Shown here: positions 39,301-41,225 of the stretch, piece after piece
How the letters are laid out: every line of letters starts with the position of its first letter
Numbering within the stretch: the first letter of the stretch is position 1
Assembly: GCA_031266955.1 (NCBI GenBank)
Contig: JAISAA010000263.1
Span: forward strand, 1 to 44,151
Source of the DNA: Oscillospiraceae bacterium
GTDB lineage: Bacteria > Bacillota > Clostridia > Oscillospirales > Oscillospiraceae
Length of the DNA: 44,151 nt
Direction of reading: 5' to 3'
The notes under the pieces: model-generated
Databases searched by the model: none
What the model was told of the DNA's origin: nothing
Seen by the model: the letters and a program-made list of their open reading frames with translations, nothing else
Made by a program: the position numbers and the translations under genes

Positions 39301-40587
39301 AACTTCCGCGCAGCGGCGGACGGCCAGCTTGCGGACGTCGACCGAGGCGTATCGACCCCGACGCGCCTCGGCGAGAGCGACGACGACACCGGACGCTTGC
39401 TGCCCGAGACGATAGCGGACGCGATGTGGCTGAACTGCGGGCTGATCCCGCTGGATGACGAATACGAGGACAATACGCTCGAGCTCAGCAAAAGCGTGGA
39501 TAACGACGGCTCAGACGCTGAAAACCCGGTACGGCCCGGCGACGAGCTCGAGTACACGGTGACGGTCGTGAACAGAGACATAACGTGGCCGATGAGCAAG
39601 CTCCTGAAAAATGTCGTGGTGTATGACGCCGTGCCGGAGAAGACGACGTTTGTTCCGGGCTCCGTCGTCATAAAAGTGAACGGAACGACGGTGACGCCGT
39701 ACATCCCGGACGGCGAGACGCCCGGCTACGACGGGGAAAGCATAAAGCTTGTGTATATGGGTGCCGCGAACACGGAGGAGACGACTGGTCTGTGGTGGCA
39801 GATACCGGAGCTGCGCATAGACGATACGGTGGAAGTGAAGTTCAAGGTAAAAATCACGGAAGATAAGGAAGAGCTCGGATACGTTTTGGAGGACGACGGC
39901 AAGCTGCACGCGCGGATACTGAACGCCGCCCTCGCGGCGGAATTCGGTACGACCGAGATACCCGGCGACCCGGAGCCGGATCCACAAGACCCGGAGGAGC
40001 GCGACCCGAATCCCGACGTCCCGCCGCTCGATCCCGATACGCCGGTAGACCCCGACGGAGACGGCCCGGAGGAACCGGAGCTGCCGGAAAGGGACGACGC
40101 GGTGACGGAGCTTGAAGATGATCCGCCGGTTCCCGAGCCTTCACCGTCGCCCTCCGATTCTCCACCGCCGCCGCCACCGCCGCCTCTGCGGTCTCCCGAA
40201 CCGTCGCAATCACCGGAGCCGCCGGAGTCCCCGGGACCGTCTGAGCGGCCGAGAGAATCCCCGCCGGTATCCCCGCCGCCGCCGACGGTGACGCCTACGC
40301 CTACGCCAAGCCCCGGAGAAAACAGGAAGCCGCCCCCGCCGAACACGCCGGGCAATACGCTCGTGCCGAACGGAGACGGATACATAGAGATCGACCCGGA
40401 CGGGACGCCGGTAGGCGAGTGGTATCTGGACGACGACGAATGGATATTCGATCCGTTCCCGCCGCTCGGAGAGATGCCGGGAACAGGCGACAGCTTCAAG
40501 CCGGCCGCGCTGGTCGCGATATTCATCGCATCCGCCATAATACTCATTCTCATCTTCTGCGCGCCGAAACGCGGGAAAAAGAAATAG
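8803..40587 (+). CDS. giant sortase-anchored surface protein (10,594 residues)
   Basis: One open frame of 31,785 bases with no stop. ATG 8803 is preferred over TTG 8797 because GGGGGGA lies 9 bases before it. A signal peptide ends near ALA|D (after residue 42). Residues 43-184 are E/Q/P/G-rich. From about 943 to 4550 there are at least twelve diverged modules, each with a GRGFxAExLTLTxEFLR-like core. From about 5790 to 9190 DUF11-like segments recur with the pattern PGDxxxYxxxxxN. SdrD B-like segments start at 9197, 9424, 9614, 9801 and 10012, a DUF11-like domain at 10227, a Pro-rich wall spacer at about 10384-10516, and MPGTG (10558-10562) plus membrane helix and KRGKKK tail. It is expected to be exported, cut by a sortase and fixed to peptidoglycan. 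Adhesion, aggregation or surface-layer roles are inferred; no catalytic motif is seen. Confidence 0.93.
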   Translation: MKNTLKYLKRLVSAAALKRAIAALLVALTLMQNGASILPALADTGEEQTQQEQVTQTQEQQPEPEPEQSQPEPEPEQTGGQTGEQAGPPTPGAGDSPQEPAKTPEKTGEQAGPPTPDGKTGQTEPPNESFENGGVLSELEDRLNSGESLNSEAGPQSDEGEEPETGEEPGDGEEDPGLPPDAQGEVGLRIVLNSDGAESEFLDEDHRVRMVKPTEEGTNIKTARAILEIVPPTAGAANNVVVHLRLGYVGPDGEDGATFKHSDSPLDEAQAPGYGGVWVNIEEDSASTEAAWIIPTEECAGVINQTIEDDGKLWHYGSEAVILFPSVPDTYHFTVPLEYGFYGEVPEGMRFYMYAWVEYEGIDGNTDLGWKQPYSGPYQETIFYLLPTNIKWQPKVDVVKPVVVAWDRYNYDVFDVKVNNNSIKPSAVINDTKLFFTVPPAFSNQKDANGGEVDPDIRRWKYNGDDPPVEVTNYDTGISNDPYIGVIDKGGLLIYDVTDIDPELLEGEAWDRLMPTLTGIPYYVTGDGQIYFNMGNTLLPDPANVEIADVDNQYGGYRQQFEDLDGRAERKYRIYIPIANLFNYRPADIITGVQATIFFGHEIKEQTGWTKEDLAKVSHVYPKHEMTLRKYTDTPTNYLYEDASFYISDVTNVEQDEGNYTPAKVRLTDAIPDGFMLEYIEYIVPDDDYYAPENWLGEDGRYSYYLVDDGDPDKNEFNITVNNPDDAERIEVEADVYPALEYRRNIWSEVLDPETHDPVLDPETNEPLLELTGTEWVPFYANDEAVNALTSETAKTQALFGEYTVEDDKRVYRIPVPAEFNKDLQKGVEPIDVVQPPSPPLEPHELRINFKEYFDIAYTFPGTFRLAGNINKTGVIENTVRLNRDYRHEVTKQDDYTKTWRPTYVENPRDVANGVLKGMIGELPPVTATARITVPDPLPVLTMKAFADDVSPGSGEVSEWVYGDALQAIQHAPVGYRADITMSNASSMRDVDAELTIPYNGGVNGDRASFRFSDFYVSPQTVEVAGVTSIKFYSDEFSGDMDGILPAVPYLRDEVRVYPPEIEGGEYTTEIFHYPDPSRAEWADADDHTKGRVPPEEVTGQPSGTEFTAWRIAANPVSAEEYKYKIFAEFDNAGGLIIYMSDAAAPAGLDENELTGDFSVDPSYNVGDPSKSNRLLRWAYKVPKISLHLFEIPGGTAANTIFVQMNARGSSQALNAENNDERVTEYGIAAPGTYISQGTLSAKIPTGYQTRKPLTRSDTARIQIAPATLWTEAKVLWPERSDTPADTKAVAYGTPVWFRYRAGNISQNPFEPAWLTMTLPLVTADANNRMRGFQADELEISNALWSRLRASSSKKSLHSITFVSAEDPEVTFTLDLEKEDNQQYYNYDEIETDDSIAMTVTKEQWKAFIASEYTAENEALSLGLSPETIAALAESFRLGQVRLDFYDYPRDVDGEKDRKKVEPTVAYCDEVYIKGAVNHYFTAQQPGVTSVVWDGDNITAPVSDSARVTTTPFTIGAQAYTFRNGKDAVLKTADQAPFNDPGSAPYIFRLTNSSVSGVWDSAVEITLPLITTGSAAGRGFQAEAVTLTEEFFRDADIACVRLTGTGGTETDEYGKPITEYVIEAAAIEAGMSGEIYIITEDAEGWQKYVGKLLKVTVELNSFKEQVTFATSYTPAEPGDPEDPEDEGTPADYGTYFDHHIRVDGHIDAYEYSAAAKNFVANVVWRVRDFAAEQRANAQYEVTPANPISVAYAWAKEDDEGNDMPYADVFYDENEGDGYGIHNDTAVYLEQDKEEGSPAYVFELNNDSASWLWESAIHIELPVNTYGSAVNKGFRAEYIKFTAEFLRHAVIAGGENGVIKLTDSEGKIYEIPVSELDLPANHATIKQNDSSAAYTEYKLSLTGLKATDGEDFGLLRFIDVELSDYKGEAKHGEDGEGANIIVGGLFDATHYFGEPLYPANWSHEFPAVITWTSSGVSIPRTYNTAKFSVTDFNLQVRAFAWGEDYATLQAMFNDSNEHNATAKDGTRAPVSGDPTDLQGTRSADNKAATAYLEKTHPAENAGAENYPGNPVYVYEFSNASKSAAWASTIKIDLPIRSGADAVEDKDPENKVALPNTSIDVGDEGRGFIAEELTLTNEFLRSLVPPDVNEANLLKGITSIKLFDADEEISPVTVSLASVSIEEDGGDLVIKISDHQTIKTLKTVEIKINGFKGGVTFRNKLDLGEKEQDAEDDEFIFGANIYIRGYADAYTLTKTPFKPELRNTYNNAQIVQNRAPETFFELQSHVDWKDDTYKAGGADDAWFDCVPADLTVEAFAWNKDGDKLGESDYDEFLKKATNNAKAFYKETPSAYVYRFSIAGNSGIWDTTATIELPATVAAATSPADPKLNTGRGFVTESIVFTKEYLQATAHALPNNTSAFSLGKAAIKAVTLTDTNGKSYAIPLEPDDIDINQDWVIVVADLRTDQETADIFADFATLKTVVVELESFNGLVQKTDNANIVIHGGFDDFANYPGIDNSLTVSANGDRFTTTVLWVPRGERTDPTLAWWQRIDGWKAHPITVSRNQEQTTLQRNWVFTRYLKRVDASAYFAVPRPNLVVKTTAQSDERLPNVEEEVQDPPLPDDAEQFYSLVDVPIYSGGQFRYRMTNVGISGDSETANLVSMMDDPYVSPSGAPAPANGDTEFLMTIAVPVNKDDALQNPNMGFRMNYAVITSGLLEAATLSKVVFKNSAGETYERVITAEENENDAELVIPITEWEENWAELDEHRAGEKAAYPNEIIIYFTRFERDVFTIDEADFLIHCDTDPEWETQDEKGVIDDGTERVINTYYDHVSTALWYNRYLAWKQGKVPNDAAYVRSTGAAITTSAANIYVFPAIPSLAQLAYDADTADPGRPFYDSEETVTYRETQSGYWVQLYNPSPSISTKSKATITIPHEGEKTNDPRGWGFITESVDFNEALMRSLTGRETNLSKNDADGTRISAIYLYEYENDETPKQTIIGGDPDDPRYLAALDTAEAFTLLAADYWEDPADPYTLGKIVVEFGEFDGYEKLPWNWDYEEHYDYLWPHTDKHDSLSDEAYYATADEASSLIYINGHTEWYSTYAAENYKVPVLYDRWNYTGGSIEETEWRLDSEEFQWVHKDLLISTSRWENKDLSTAVNNYQNTNQQYVTGTTLINYQAQDGISTDRAALYVPYGNAVVSAYSFYEHADSPGMKYPTPEEVSSPSGAAREVGYDDKDVTTAFESNAGYKFVLGNEPNGQMYNMNYALRTDDIDITGRDFDVPDSLFQNTEIGVAYNFFNNMGFDDYNGISVPTHTGFTYFYGANSPLLNNPVVRAGGWYEISQRVPHGGTGGWHRGLNLYPLLAAYYSYDVPLFNNGPAYGGNGGAGSDGEGGTNVGYNYPAAPNYNYLLSNAQQIKQPLPGETKAGNTYNMGNDPNKRYSFTGSKFYNAYFDIDVPVYGPDNAAPDLRNKGFVVTSVEISSELIEMLLENTDKTNVDELFDSLVIYGNRGVTAGAGVSSTVTLTGEELAAYYDDTAESITLPREAWFNASTAEENADLEYAARFELKIKEFPQEISRDENCAIYVYGYSTRYEKPMDAVGTWRQDSAPYADNGDFYEKIDDTYSYSHNPYHKIISNGAYYYWHLNGREYLADEDLISAAKNGDGNSYVYPKAETWTNDARDWARIQIAPQNLRASAFAMKPNTTAPTQEKHDVVEVQFSESGGYRFRLSNNSISKAIDAYVTLTMPLTALNDADAAKRDQGFITDKLTLTKALFEKAAPDEITFTNSAGESLTVQISDFTGKTFAEFDENVADSGAGYDGAGNLIITMKWIIANSAMTGDGHLLNDEDGVGTGEIDYEQVYERDGHPLKTVALHIPTVVANLPFADPQTDHVNGVDVLIDGKAERYGDNTASVGGYAYQQKDPIEAQGSGIDLNANLHVKQPKPRVDVIASETYGAIDVNYAKNPYTKSDIGKAGSGGVTSDTDAANETPVTLGRYNNHAASFDVVLANIGEVSAGNSKTVIDLPMFGIDGDGVAGKDYTGFHTESITLSKSLLKYTGFQTLSLWDYDTWNTGENPPADIVITRAALQAWLVSESIAANEDEAKKILAGDDGTAGVTLTNADWEYFRTEPGHDPIANLAHATMTSQKIEAINLDGQTFTEWYSGRGGSVPLEAMGFPDNVGNSYPAAGGRLHDQNAPDNWAYAENDAGLTFTGYNDRYDTNLAASATLYPLYLDKTALYSAAINVPSPGPQVKQYAQYGVKRGNISANASAATALAIPYDRYGQYHYAIGNGDTDVNNIRNGYVDIAFNAVTNPARGDSTRELHIDEIELDGWLFDSFAKIDRVVIVDNDGSTAVIRKFNDGFFFAEAGDAGNNGMVFDNNEYGDNEWEKADAATALAPNTKNDGGFKVTLEDLETQGVTDPQNMRIWLHSANIVNGNRYKDASAYRKSNDITTPKFVKDENPYADVQFAIHAGGRLDVWPKEGYRATGWYVQTPYQSSYTYAYLSDSGEKYDVNANGGSAGGGFTIARTTGIASYTSLFTYSHRSDMRFTTMNYLDEFKNTKNANAQAAFLVTAMKLDLQLETALRASDSLAENDDFTKRGITSRRSTYFNPVWDGGSTQNVPEPYDNVSGSIVQNKAYPAVQGEFTGGRTPQDVYATEYHGQSGTNIMETTPESDYADMSTLTTYTKDIVSYTASLYQDTDYWNHAEAEAELTIDLPSDYFDAYYVKIDPKVRPLVTGVDIYYANDDGGDAPMKSYGANDLTELWGRERDADQSTEWLRIDATYNNTSAFNEDDASPNSYYDVGEWDPVELNNEPDSHPYYRTQRYYQADIDDGELPDEILHTARRVVVRLALNQSDEYYKKDTDSLHGKLATGAYDTYNDTFEEKTGVDLTVPYMTGTGKTEYWNFINTQNTDGFPRDFVEVTGRMYRITGSESAKADAHVKVLLGDDDNDENRILIDPTGENDFNNSGNAYAPAEVYNSGNGAAKYRSESGLTFVSRNTNTGVSRGEPFLQSWLPSLLYYNRYNDGAGSGTDVLHNDRQWGDLAVSAQIKVSTLGADIAKTVTDGGASKTGLTFGGYDSYTVTQTNNKTNGGAAYGATTPPAPTGAYLDRLYLRDYLWRAIPIKNYVEDVYERGFLPTVIELKPENFKYFESLTLSLGKYEQKTPPPETWPTTSERQVKLLVPTDAGYEAELGYGRYENNESSGITDEIYTSGDRIVFTLEDLQEYIENYGVNTTDSYYIYLEYEENGAGSLYDTTPGDSTDVIKYLRPETEKNQYKGTTIVLPKSVYVTDFVLELRDIPGGNDFSAELEGVTADVSPKAVEVHGHFFTIEAKGGAVNAARQLVWDSVSASENDYYIKNTETGITPKQDPAKPVYTAGSYGVGAANTQTENDLWTGGSAYNNGAAVSAETTAKISVKDKALTGVAKLENSWDRRNEAEAGTDNDYVRFYDYGEDGVTPNVLWQYINFQNPASEGGTDNTAVSRVDFTYNADAYFRMKNIYIAADIIDPVTDPQNPSSEVFHGWHGDWRPRSFEITAIANNVTSKVSIPDEKLIDYFNTWEWIDGVKYYVLDAEELFTTFGDAVGQDGLSQEPGKPPIFGITGSDKYGFDAEYMPLRITTFSGAFETTHLLSEGIKDMFLPGTYFLTGDGTQKTDTVDDIMVRGDYVDKTDYTEEIEEAGYTWDNTTPTFKGSRADNDPFDALQHNKQNESQNQSWTANATLNTWYTTKEEVKNNTGASRKWKLPDVEAKVPLAHRYAVANSSWTWRGVTEDGTEEIRPEDVGEKALKLNMLPGDKITGTYTVRNAGKEMPENATHEFGNIALYDPAYLMFANGGAKPANGTNNAAAPGAANAENLMRGLEVTSIEVDYSASGLAPDTTAETLDRNTRVFYKERHSKDDGAVDADWIEFAYDSAAPGYSYEYDSAKKIGTYTFPAAMNVKFINITTTGELGFVTKDTAEQTSDPGVVQNDTLTVTVNYALVDDYEGAHGGIQGKNFHTEIIDAPVRRHDFNPVVMTSATDSPNAPVTRARTRADNTELDVNANNLDGQRPVTGRPAKNLPEKISQNYDAFQVLKFLNLSLYYQPGEFRGLWLDGDWINETPGWWTAANWTDANLTANSAGYYENDSLYVVNYKRVGAAAAGTGEAAAKPGDTSPNVTWNWGGNLDGRDAFIKVTDIKNYTYRNKADLSVRVALDTNIKGSGVGAVPYDGFLLSAWPVAAYPANYDFDFLRDGEKADDDANDDIYADFHSAGWYGDGKDAVSGETEYKWVERKTDGDGSYELTPMTDDETLDGKYRPKLYYTTDPSSTPENSVVWKQVAFDDIDAQTPPEEGFAAVRQLRWDYGSVPSYTYVRTGDGTPSVPEKEPQLISGHYIDTNNDNEYTVPDDPGDLQETDDIWVAEEPYDSTNEDPDYPAIAMYSDAEDGLPAQPTQYETVPLAFPDVYIAGYGYWRDESGPTAAVYTIDGNARPIYTIGILGDLDRSTTLNGGYALSSQNIVRVTPDVEIATHAFPDRASAEKKFFGNSDEIKFWYRPGDELWYKTSVQNHYTAYNRAETAVKSGTGVIQDLAVYEKIPEYIDADFLDPTKLEEAGLTKDTDFGVDADNENRVIWITTDGVNTLLGDGSDDALLSINMFYRNPENDQEYNEKFNGAKTYSAAELAGSYAELPKTYIDDTEKRIDSSEERSVFKAPRINVYYIEDWDIDGDQVTQETTQTLNLSQLTHPTNQNFTGNWAQYQNSNGHWTGPFILEHAYNPVGNVVYPSSNRPAGVSKITFAVVEFDFGQEEDVWLNPVLPDTTAINAHSPAASGAAEPSEPAYGHLHSVNGQSLNPGDRVEIQYKARNNGKLPTANDTTTGRVNYAPMAGDLTQLAFQGSSWQRASGASSYTLAPYSDYELSYEPHVTNVSSRLMEGDYLYHEAGVSGTPNSGTAKEQFLGKYAHWLPASDAAKTLSRGWMTEHSFSVERKIGMNVSWFTFYYYQYHSASLLLNYGKRINNTLASGNADLWIGTDGIWDTDRRSENNLKATSTDDMYDMRVQVLTPRTEKVQGATAADIRPVYGYVKVGDEYIWQALEDGDISAMADEVKTSYTAARPPEDTPLRENTVWAESRMHLRRGWLAATSELPSEKLEYEQNLDLKLTAYNYGDWGFSGVNFVEVMPLGTQPRFDSDGLPVAEITLGGVTYNSKDAPGVIKTEIIQSPAYYDPENKQSHAAKVDPDNQYVAPIEQMDYNVRPYAAAPLHNDINIGYVADAVPWVVKVTVTSELGVWWNSAKETAWAAEGNPLQSGWAGDPSQYTAVLKAAVVDLNYNEKWYDKLLAYPILDGNSTEYEIYDYEYSSTGRTGAATKLKDKITGETAGRGTDPVPATYVFRLYENPSGRRSLGYAQDDDVKRAIDQSTNSPPTFGIGYNYFYHSWYRDSAKYFARDTSLHTDYVNKEIKPIAWQAPYIHGVNKHTVRASADMTESLPGFEGVPYSGKNAYEVRKVARNGDYADAKHPTIGLTPSVGADAETDYSTQVSEPIQNFDIHLKADSTSNTLFDPVYTVLFPQGIVPMTTRTVGDVPLSSDGTPYPWYQPEGTYSAEGPGEKNATWLNGVYIGSWDEGEGKYVKDPEIEAAMALIDPDGEGMQILWSVGLDSDETAKNLGVTVNTAVGDRQTTADPIKYLDGTLVSDGSITEEYLKSLFDVRVDWLYYADGDAYGGTPGVPMRRYLVQFIPKVQPFKEGLRIPQGSSLTISIRTAAAATPEVLTPGVDPDDPPRENVALVQRWQDIVTFLTSRSDPTKLQAAPESAYPSSQFKSALTKYEEDGAIQLEHWTADRFPQYKRPAAYLPQRAREALNGEDPHGIAPGGELVYIFTQNPNPESWKDVGVMRTMYVKGAGPRLVLDKRIVASTRYDEEKNAAVPTPGTPDQPDGRGALLANNAAPPLYSFGDEIWFSLEALNDPSIRNESNKDLGVLTNSQLLFVDQLPDFLSYAYDYIIEIQDPDDPAKTKLLTRDEAAAAGWQIALKADMTQPMPSTTGAEHIVMFTALTPSRVKDGQKLAMGRMEPDEWFRLRIKTRVSMLPEPDKVEAPKDVNGQLGTVLSEWGPYTNYAYLGVENSNYPTAGVTILVEQEVGSIEFANAVEEYAQNRDYDRDGKKDKFFSADSERLRLLQPNVNARKETDGVRQRYDTGSTQVPIYTAAEDIGFVLADVENRGGPLKELIIQDILPSRDNTTMAIKDWTTNIKSVQTGKWSVPAPYRPADYGVYVYYATQYTDPVDLGNTYATDHGAGGVWTLANPDLDDDGVPDGLPIDENMEIKFIVYDEGGLTINTAATKELQEGIRQIRIVIRGNNGQLVPQGLKVDYSDPEPDPGDYDYTAYLAASALTAPNFEQPGNPYDLGSKTANIFDRLERFNYWQYRNMLSETVPKLVQQRAPMIYMSVTAYEAFPLPLKNQAQFWGQYSDAYFKEFEYNDASFRIADTVPTVDLRIETRYFKYNNNETPTNLNDDYFAWSKDLIINPLRSTTLLYKVQYESVKDVEWKGLPDVWDADYDKRLADSRAQNGDDIDTLLPAGWRDLDIDEVNTLGNTFLPERWALRNLVAWRMIPLERQKLYREDAIIDPVVTVALSPLATVNADFEMYKWQADNGEGAVDGARSSPLQIAGLSEANGYNEQLGPEADYTPFEATKDLRQMTYNGQAGYFLNKDAWTWRVVDGYGRTVYDSDVMLSTRDRDGDEVADPNVVIKSANIAEPDEAQDGAVTLNRQTITWFFEGKLLPGQYIEILFTCGVDHTKSYTTNMSLRSIAFGINRSGTLKAYLPAGEESQDGLSLQNDANDFNENGKFVERDAVRNSELFVFSDISTQIVFKDAITALSPDPGTRAPSASVLEEGGDVTFVNTMRNPNATSGDSAKDEANTLKNPVMFDILPFVGDMEVVSLETKYGNGSYYLDVMRRLAGQTDAEGGTKWNPVFDPFSFESSLLSEKRIENKVPVTKEDGTPLLDENNEPVVTTEYEYEFTEEQLENGKDYTVWYGPITRDVNGTVNGIGDFEFNKVLDSNTPNKGWVSAYDESTITNETRSTESFYKQIREEMVDQIKEADLASMAELRKYFVSEPELRAMESSNPAMYNTLVNQNGFKAFFIHFNTKDQRLAPHSSWIVTYKMRSPLNYTKPQLNPDSYLDSVAWNNFGSWSYKGTSGSAPNDSNLAGVYVGAAPGKVYLGDYVWFDANGDGLQNEVYAKLDQNSGRVLPYIDADGKMYTDEHENVIADDPGINGVRVQLLSPEGYEITSAGARIKKDPENGKYYAIDEFGDWLLYSIDGERVESSLPPMQPVITTTDYAGRRGFYNMPNVSPNVDYSLRFIFPETEIGKGLTIKTTHGFDETAAVGVTAYGPGELLPDGATAETLVVYTGKFRLKSTTAALGEYGDNADKYYTDFDIGVSYTLSYAGTVWYDYNKTVALYGNGYLDATDGVPDGQGTRPGIAGATVSLIDADTYDPDEDIIETVTGMNNLPLSMLTGLSGKFLFNFVPAGNYIARVTLPDGTEYYLTQYVGEDDKDPSADPVNGERHPNDGKAETVQAADPETDDPIDVPTGHYVTNEFTAEMGAQESTNPKWDDVYKRYKLIDALDFGFLLPNYGAIGDVIWHDADHDGIQGENEAGLEGVTLTLEVYKRLADKWEPLSEAEVEALAAATGMNTVAVTDEDGLYSFTNLPVMDTAAHSAYGYRVRLAELPDGYAVTTYHDLGKDSGNHFKNPAITTESEVALFDSDLYYNGYLEQSKPAADAFEPIVVAALDDTLPDGWDLTRPRVIDDLDGGLIKIPEFTISGIAWYDEDGNGLREAEAGDSPSPDEMQVELQYYAYEDGAYYWRDVRVTGEGDEKRLLFEGDDGYDGAEGYALLTATGAGDAAAGSYKFTGLPIGRAVEKNDGVTELERLGYRVKATQSLGYVTFTQYVSGAGNAATEKINSNVMTTADGGITGYTDAQYLTSVFQPPMTAPELPAGAPAAALWQTFDFTKASNCENVDVGLKKAEHSAKLGGIVWLDINENGLIDEFDADGDDAPDTPEVRFHDKAMYIYVKSLKAGDDKWYPYVIERPYYLYETDFNADALPSPSMVRTGGDGSYAAEVEAGNFKLGAEGFGKPFEYLMTTQRVYDAGPPETGLKWTLFDEDDPDWVGKHAANEQDDPYYIANNFRAAADGQLADVDRGVSTPTRLGESDDDTGRLLPETIADAMWLNCGLIPLDDEYEDNTLELSKSVDNDGSDAENPVRPGDELEYTVTVVNRDITWPMSKLLKNVVVYDAVPEKTTFVPGSVVIKVNGTTVTPYIPDGETPGYDGESIKLVYMGAANTEETTGLWWQIPELRIDDTVEVKFKVKITEDKEELGYVLEDDGKLHARILNAALAAEFGTTEIPGDPEPDPQDPEERDPNPDVPPLDPDTPVDPDGDGPEEPELPERDDAVTELEDDPPVPEPSPSPSDSPPPPPPPPLRSPEPSQSPEPPESPGPSERPRESPPVSPPPPTVTPTPTPSPGENRKPPPPNTPGNTLVPNGDGYIEIDPDGTPVGEWYLDDDEWIFDPFPPLGEMPGTGDSFKPAALVAIFIASAIILILIFCAPKRGKKK
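11629..22470 (+). repeat. array of at least twelve diverged ~245-325-residue modules in the giant protein
   Basis: Each module begins near an AFAW-like strand (for example MKAFADD at 11629, VEAFAWN near 15730, RASAFAMKP near 19870). It continues through a Y-x-F-x-L-x-N-x-S-x-S strand, an ExLPL strand, the core GRGFxAExLTLTxEFLR, a SITLxDxxG strand, a hydrophobic VExxxF strand and an IxIxGxxDxY strand. Cores occur at codons 1007 (weak), 1330, 1577, 1830, 2123, 2388, 2698, 2940, 3465, 3755, 4035 and 4317 (weak). Spacing is 242-323 residues except one gap of 525. Pairwise identity is low, so these are old duplications. Similar but weaker units seem to continue to about 25900. I cannot match the module to a named family; an all-beta sandwich is inferred. 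Confidence 0.75.
26170..36290 (+). other. DUF11-like segment-rich second half of the giant protein
   Basis: A recurring strand opener of the form PGDxxxYxxxxxN, typical of DUF11/CARDB-like beta domains, is found at 26170 (MLPGDKITGTYTVRNAG), 28384, 29281 (LNPGDRVEIQYKARNNG), 30178 (weaker), 32572 (FGDEIWFSLEALND), 33331 and 35395. Each is followed 60-100 residues later by a strand such as VVYDxLP/FVDQLPDFL/FDILPF. Such domains build stalks in Gram-positive surface proteins and some form isopeptide bonds. Domain borders are uncertain. Confidence 0.55.
36391..39480 (+). other. SdrD B-like domains with calcium-loop motifs
   Basis: Five segments open with the SdrD B/Cna B-like signature: LGDYVWFDANGDGLQNE (36391), AGTVWYDYNKT (37072), GAIGDVIWHDADHDGIQGEN (about 37642), ISGIAWYDEDGNGL (38203) and LGGIVWLDINENGLIDEFD (38836). 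The DxNxDG-type loops resemble the calcium-binding loops that stiffen staphylococcal Sdr proteins. They form the stalk next to the cell wall. Confidence 0.85.
39481..39950 (+). other. C-terminal DUF11-like domain of the giant protein
   Basis: The segment has LSKSVDNDGS, VRPGDELEYTVTVVNRD and LLKNVVVYDAVPEKTTFVPG, a classic DUF11 arrangement. It precedes the proline-rich spacer. Confidence 0.8.
39952..40584 (+). other. Pro-rich wall-spanning region and LPXTG-type sorting signal
   Basis: A region rich in Pro, Asp, Ser and Glu (PEPDPQDPEE, then SP/PP repeats, then TPTPTPSP) fits a cell-wall spanner. A short globular stretch (about 40365-40470) follows. The sorting signal is MPGTG (40474-40488) with the canonical leucine replaced by methionine. 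A hydrophobic stretch of about 21 residues and the tail KRGKKK complete the tripartite signal. No sortase gene is in this window. Confidence 0.85.
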
Positions 40588-40592
40588 CAGGC

Positions 40593-40630
40593 AAAACCGC
40601 CTGCCCTCAACGGAGGGCAGGCGGTTTTTT
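40593..40630 (+). terminator. terminator of the giant-protein operon
   Basis: A perfect 16-bp stem (40593-40608 with 40613-40628) with loop AACG ends in a run of six T (40625-40630), five bases after the stop codon of the giant gene. It also overlaps the 3' end of the opposite deacetylase gene, so it may work in both directions. Confidence 0.92.
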
Positions 40631-41225
40631 ATATTACTCCGACCGGGAGGAGTGTATCAACATCCCATTGTATCGCCGTCATCCCCATAGAGCCCACGGT
40701 TTTTATCACGTTGTCGTCGTATTCCCCATACGGCGCGCGGAAAAGCGACGGGGTGACGCCGCACGCCGCGGCTATCTTTTCGTTCGCCTCGGCGATATTC
40801 GCTGTAATTTCGCCGGCGGACAGCTTGGTAAAATGCGCGTGGTCGTCCGAGTGGTTCATCACCTCGTGCCCGGCGTCGGCGAGCGCTTTTACAGATTCCG
40901 GATAGCGCTCCGCCCACGCGCCGACGACGAAAAACGTCGCCTTAACGCCATATTTGCCCAAAATGTCGATGAGCTGCTGCGTGTCCTCGTTGCCCCACGC
41001 CGCGTCGAACGTCAGGGAAACGGCCTTGCCGTCGCGTTCCACCGAGTAGACGGGCAGCGCGCGCGCCGTCGCCGAAGCGCCGACGACCGCGGGATGCGAC
41101 ACGACGGTGAATATCGCGGCGGCGGCAAGCACGCACCCCGCGGCGGCGAGCTTTCTGCGGCTGAGAGTGACGAACACCCTCGCAAATTTATCCTTCAACG
41201 CGTTCGGAAGCCTTGGACTGAACAT
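40629..41225 (-). CDS. PdaB-like polysaccharide deacetylase, C-terminally truncated
   Basis: 198 residues; the ATG has GGGGG seven to eight bases upstream. A basic N terminus and one membrane segment (about 27-48) anchor it. The NodB domain is clear: TFDAAWG (72-78, like TFDISWG of PdaB), HSDDH (125-129, metal histidines), RAPYGEYD (163-170) and WDVDT (187-191). Family members normally continue about 60-70 residues with a last strand and a catalytic histidine motif. Here the frame diverges right after WDVDT and stops as LLPVGVI. The stop falls at the edge of the giant gene terminator, so the missing part was probably lost by rearrangement. The expected role is sporulation-type or peptidoglycan deacetylation in the envelope, but loss of the last motif may make it inactive. 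Confidence 0.75.
   Translation of the reverse strand: MFSPRLPNALKDKFARVFVTLSRRKLAAAGCVLAAAAIFTVVSHPAVVGASATARALPVYSVERDGKAVSLTFDAAWGNEDTQQLIDILGKYGVKATFFVVGAWAERYPESVKALADAGHEVMNHSDDHAHFTKLSAGEITANIAEANEKIAAACGVTPSLFRAPYGEYDDNVIKTVGSMGMTAIQWDVDTLLPVGVI

Noticed and set aside
8803..40587. Giant gene as a non-ribosomal peptide/polyketide synthase or phage tape measure
   Set aside because: No condensation, adenylation, ketosynthase or carrier motifs and no long helices. It has a signal peptide, beta-rich repeats and a sorting signal.
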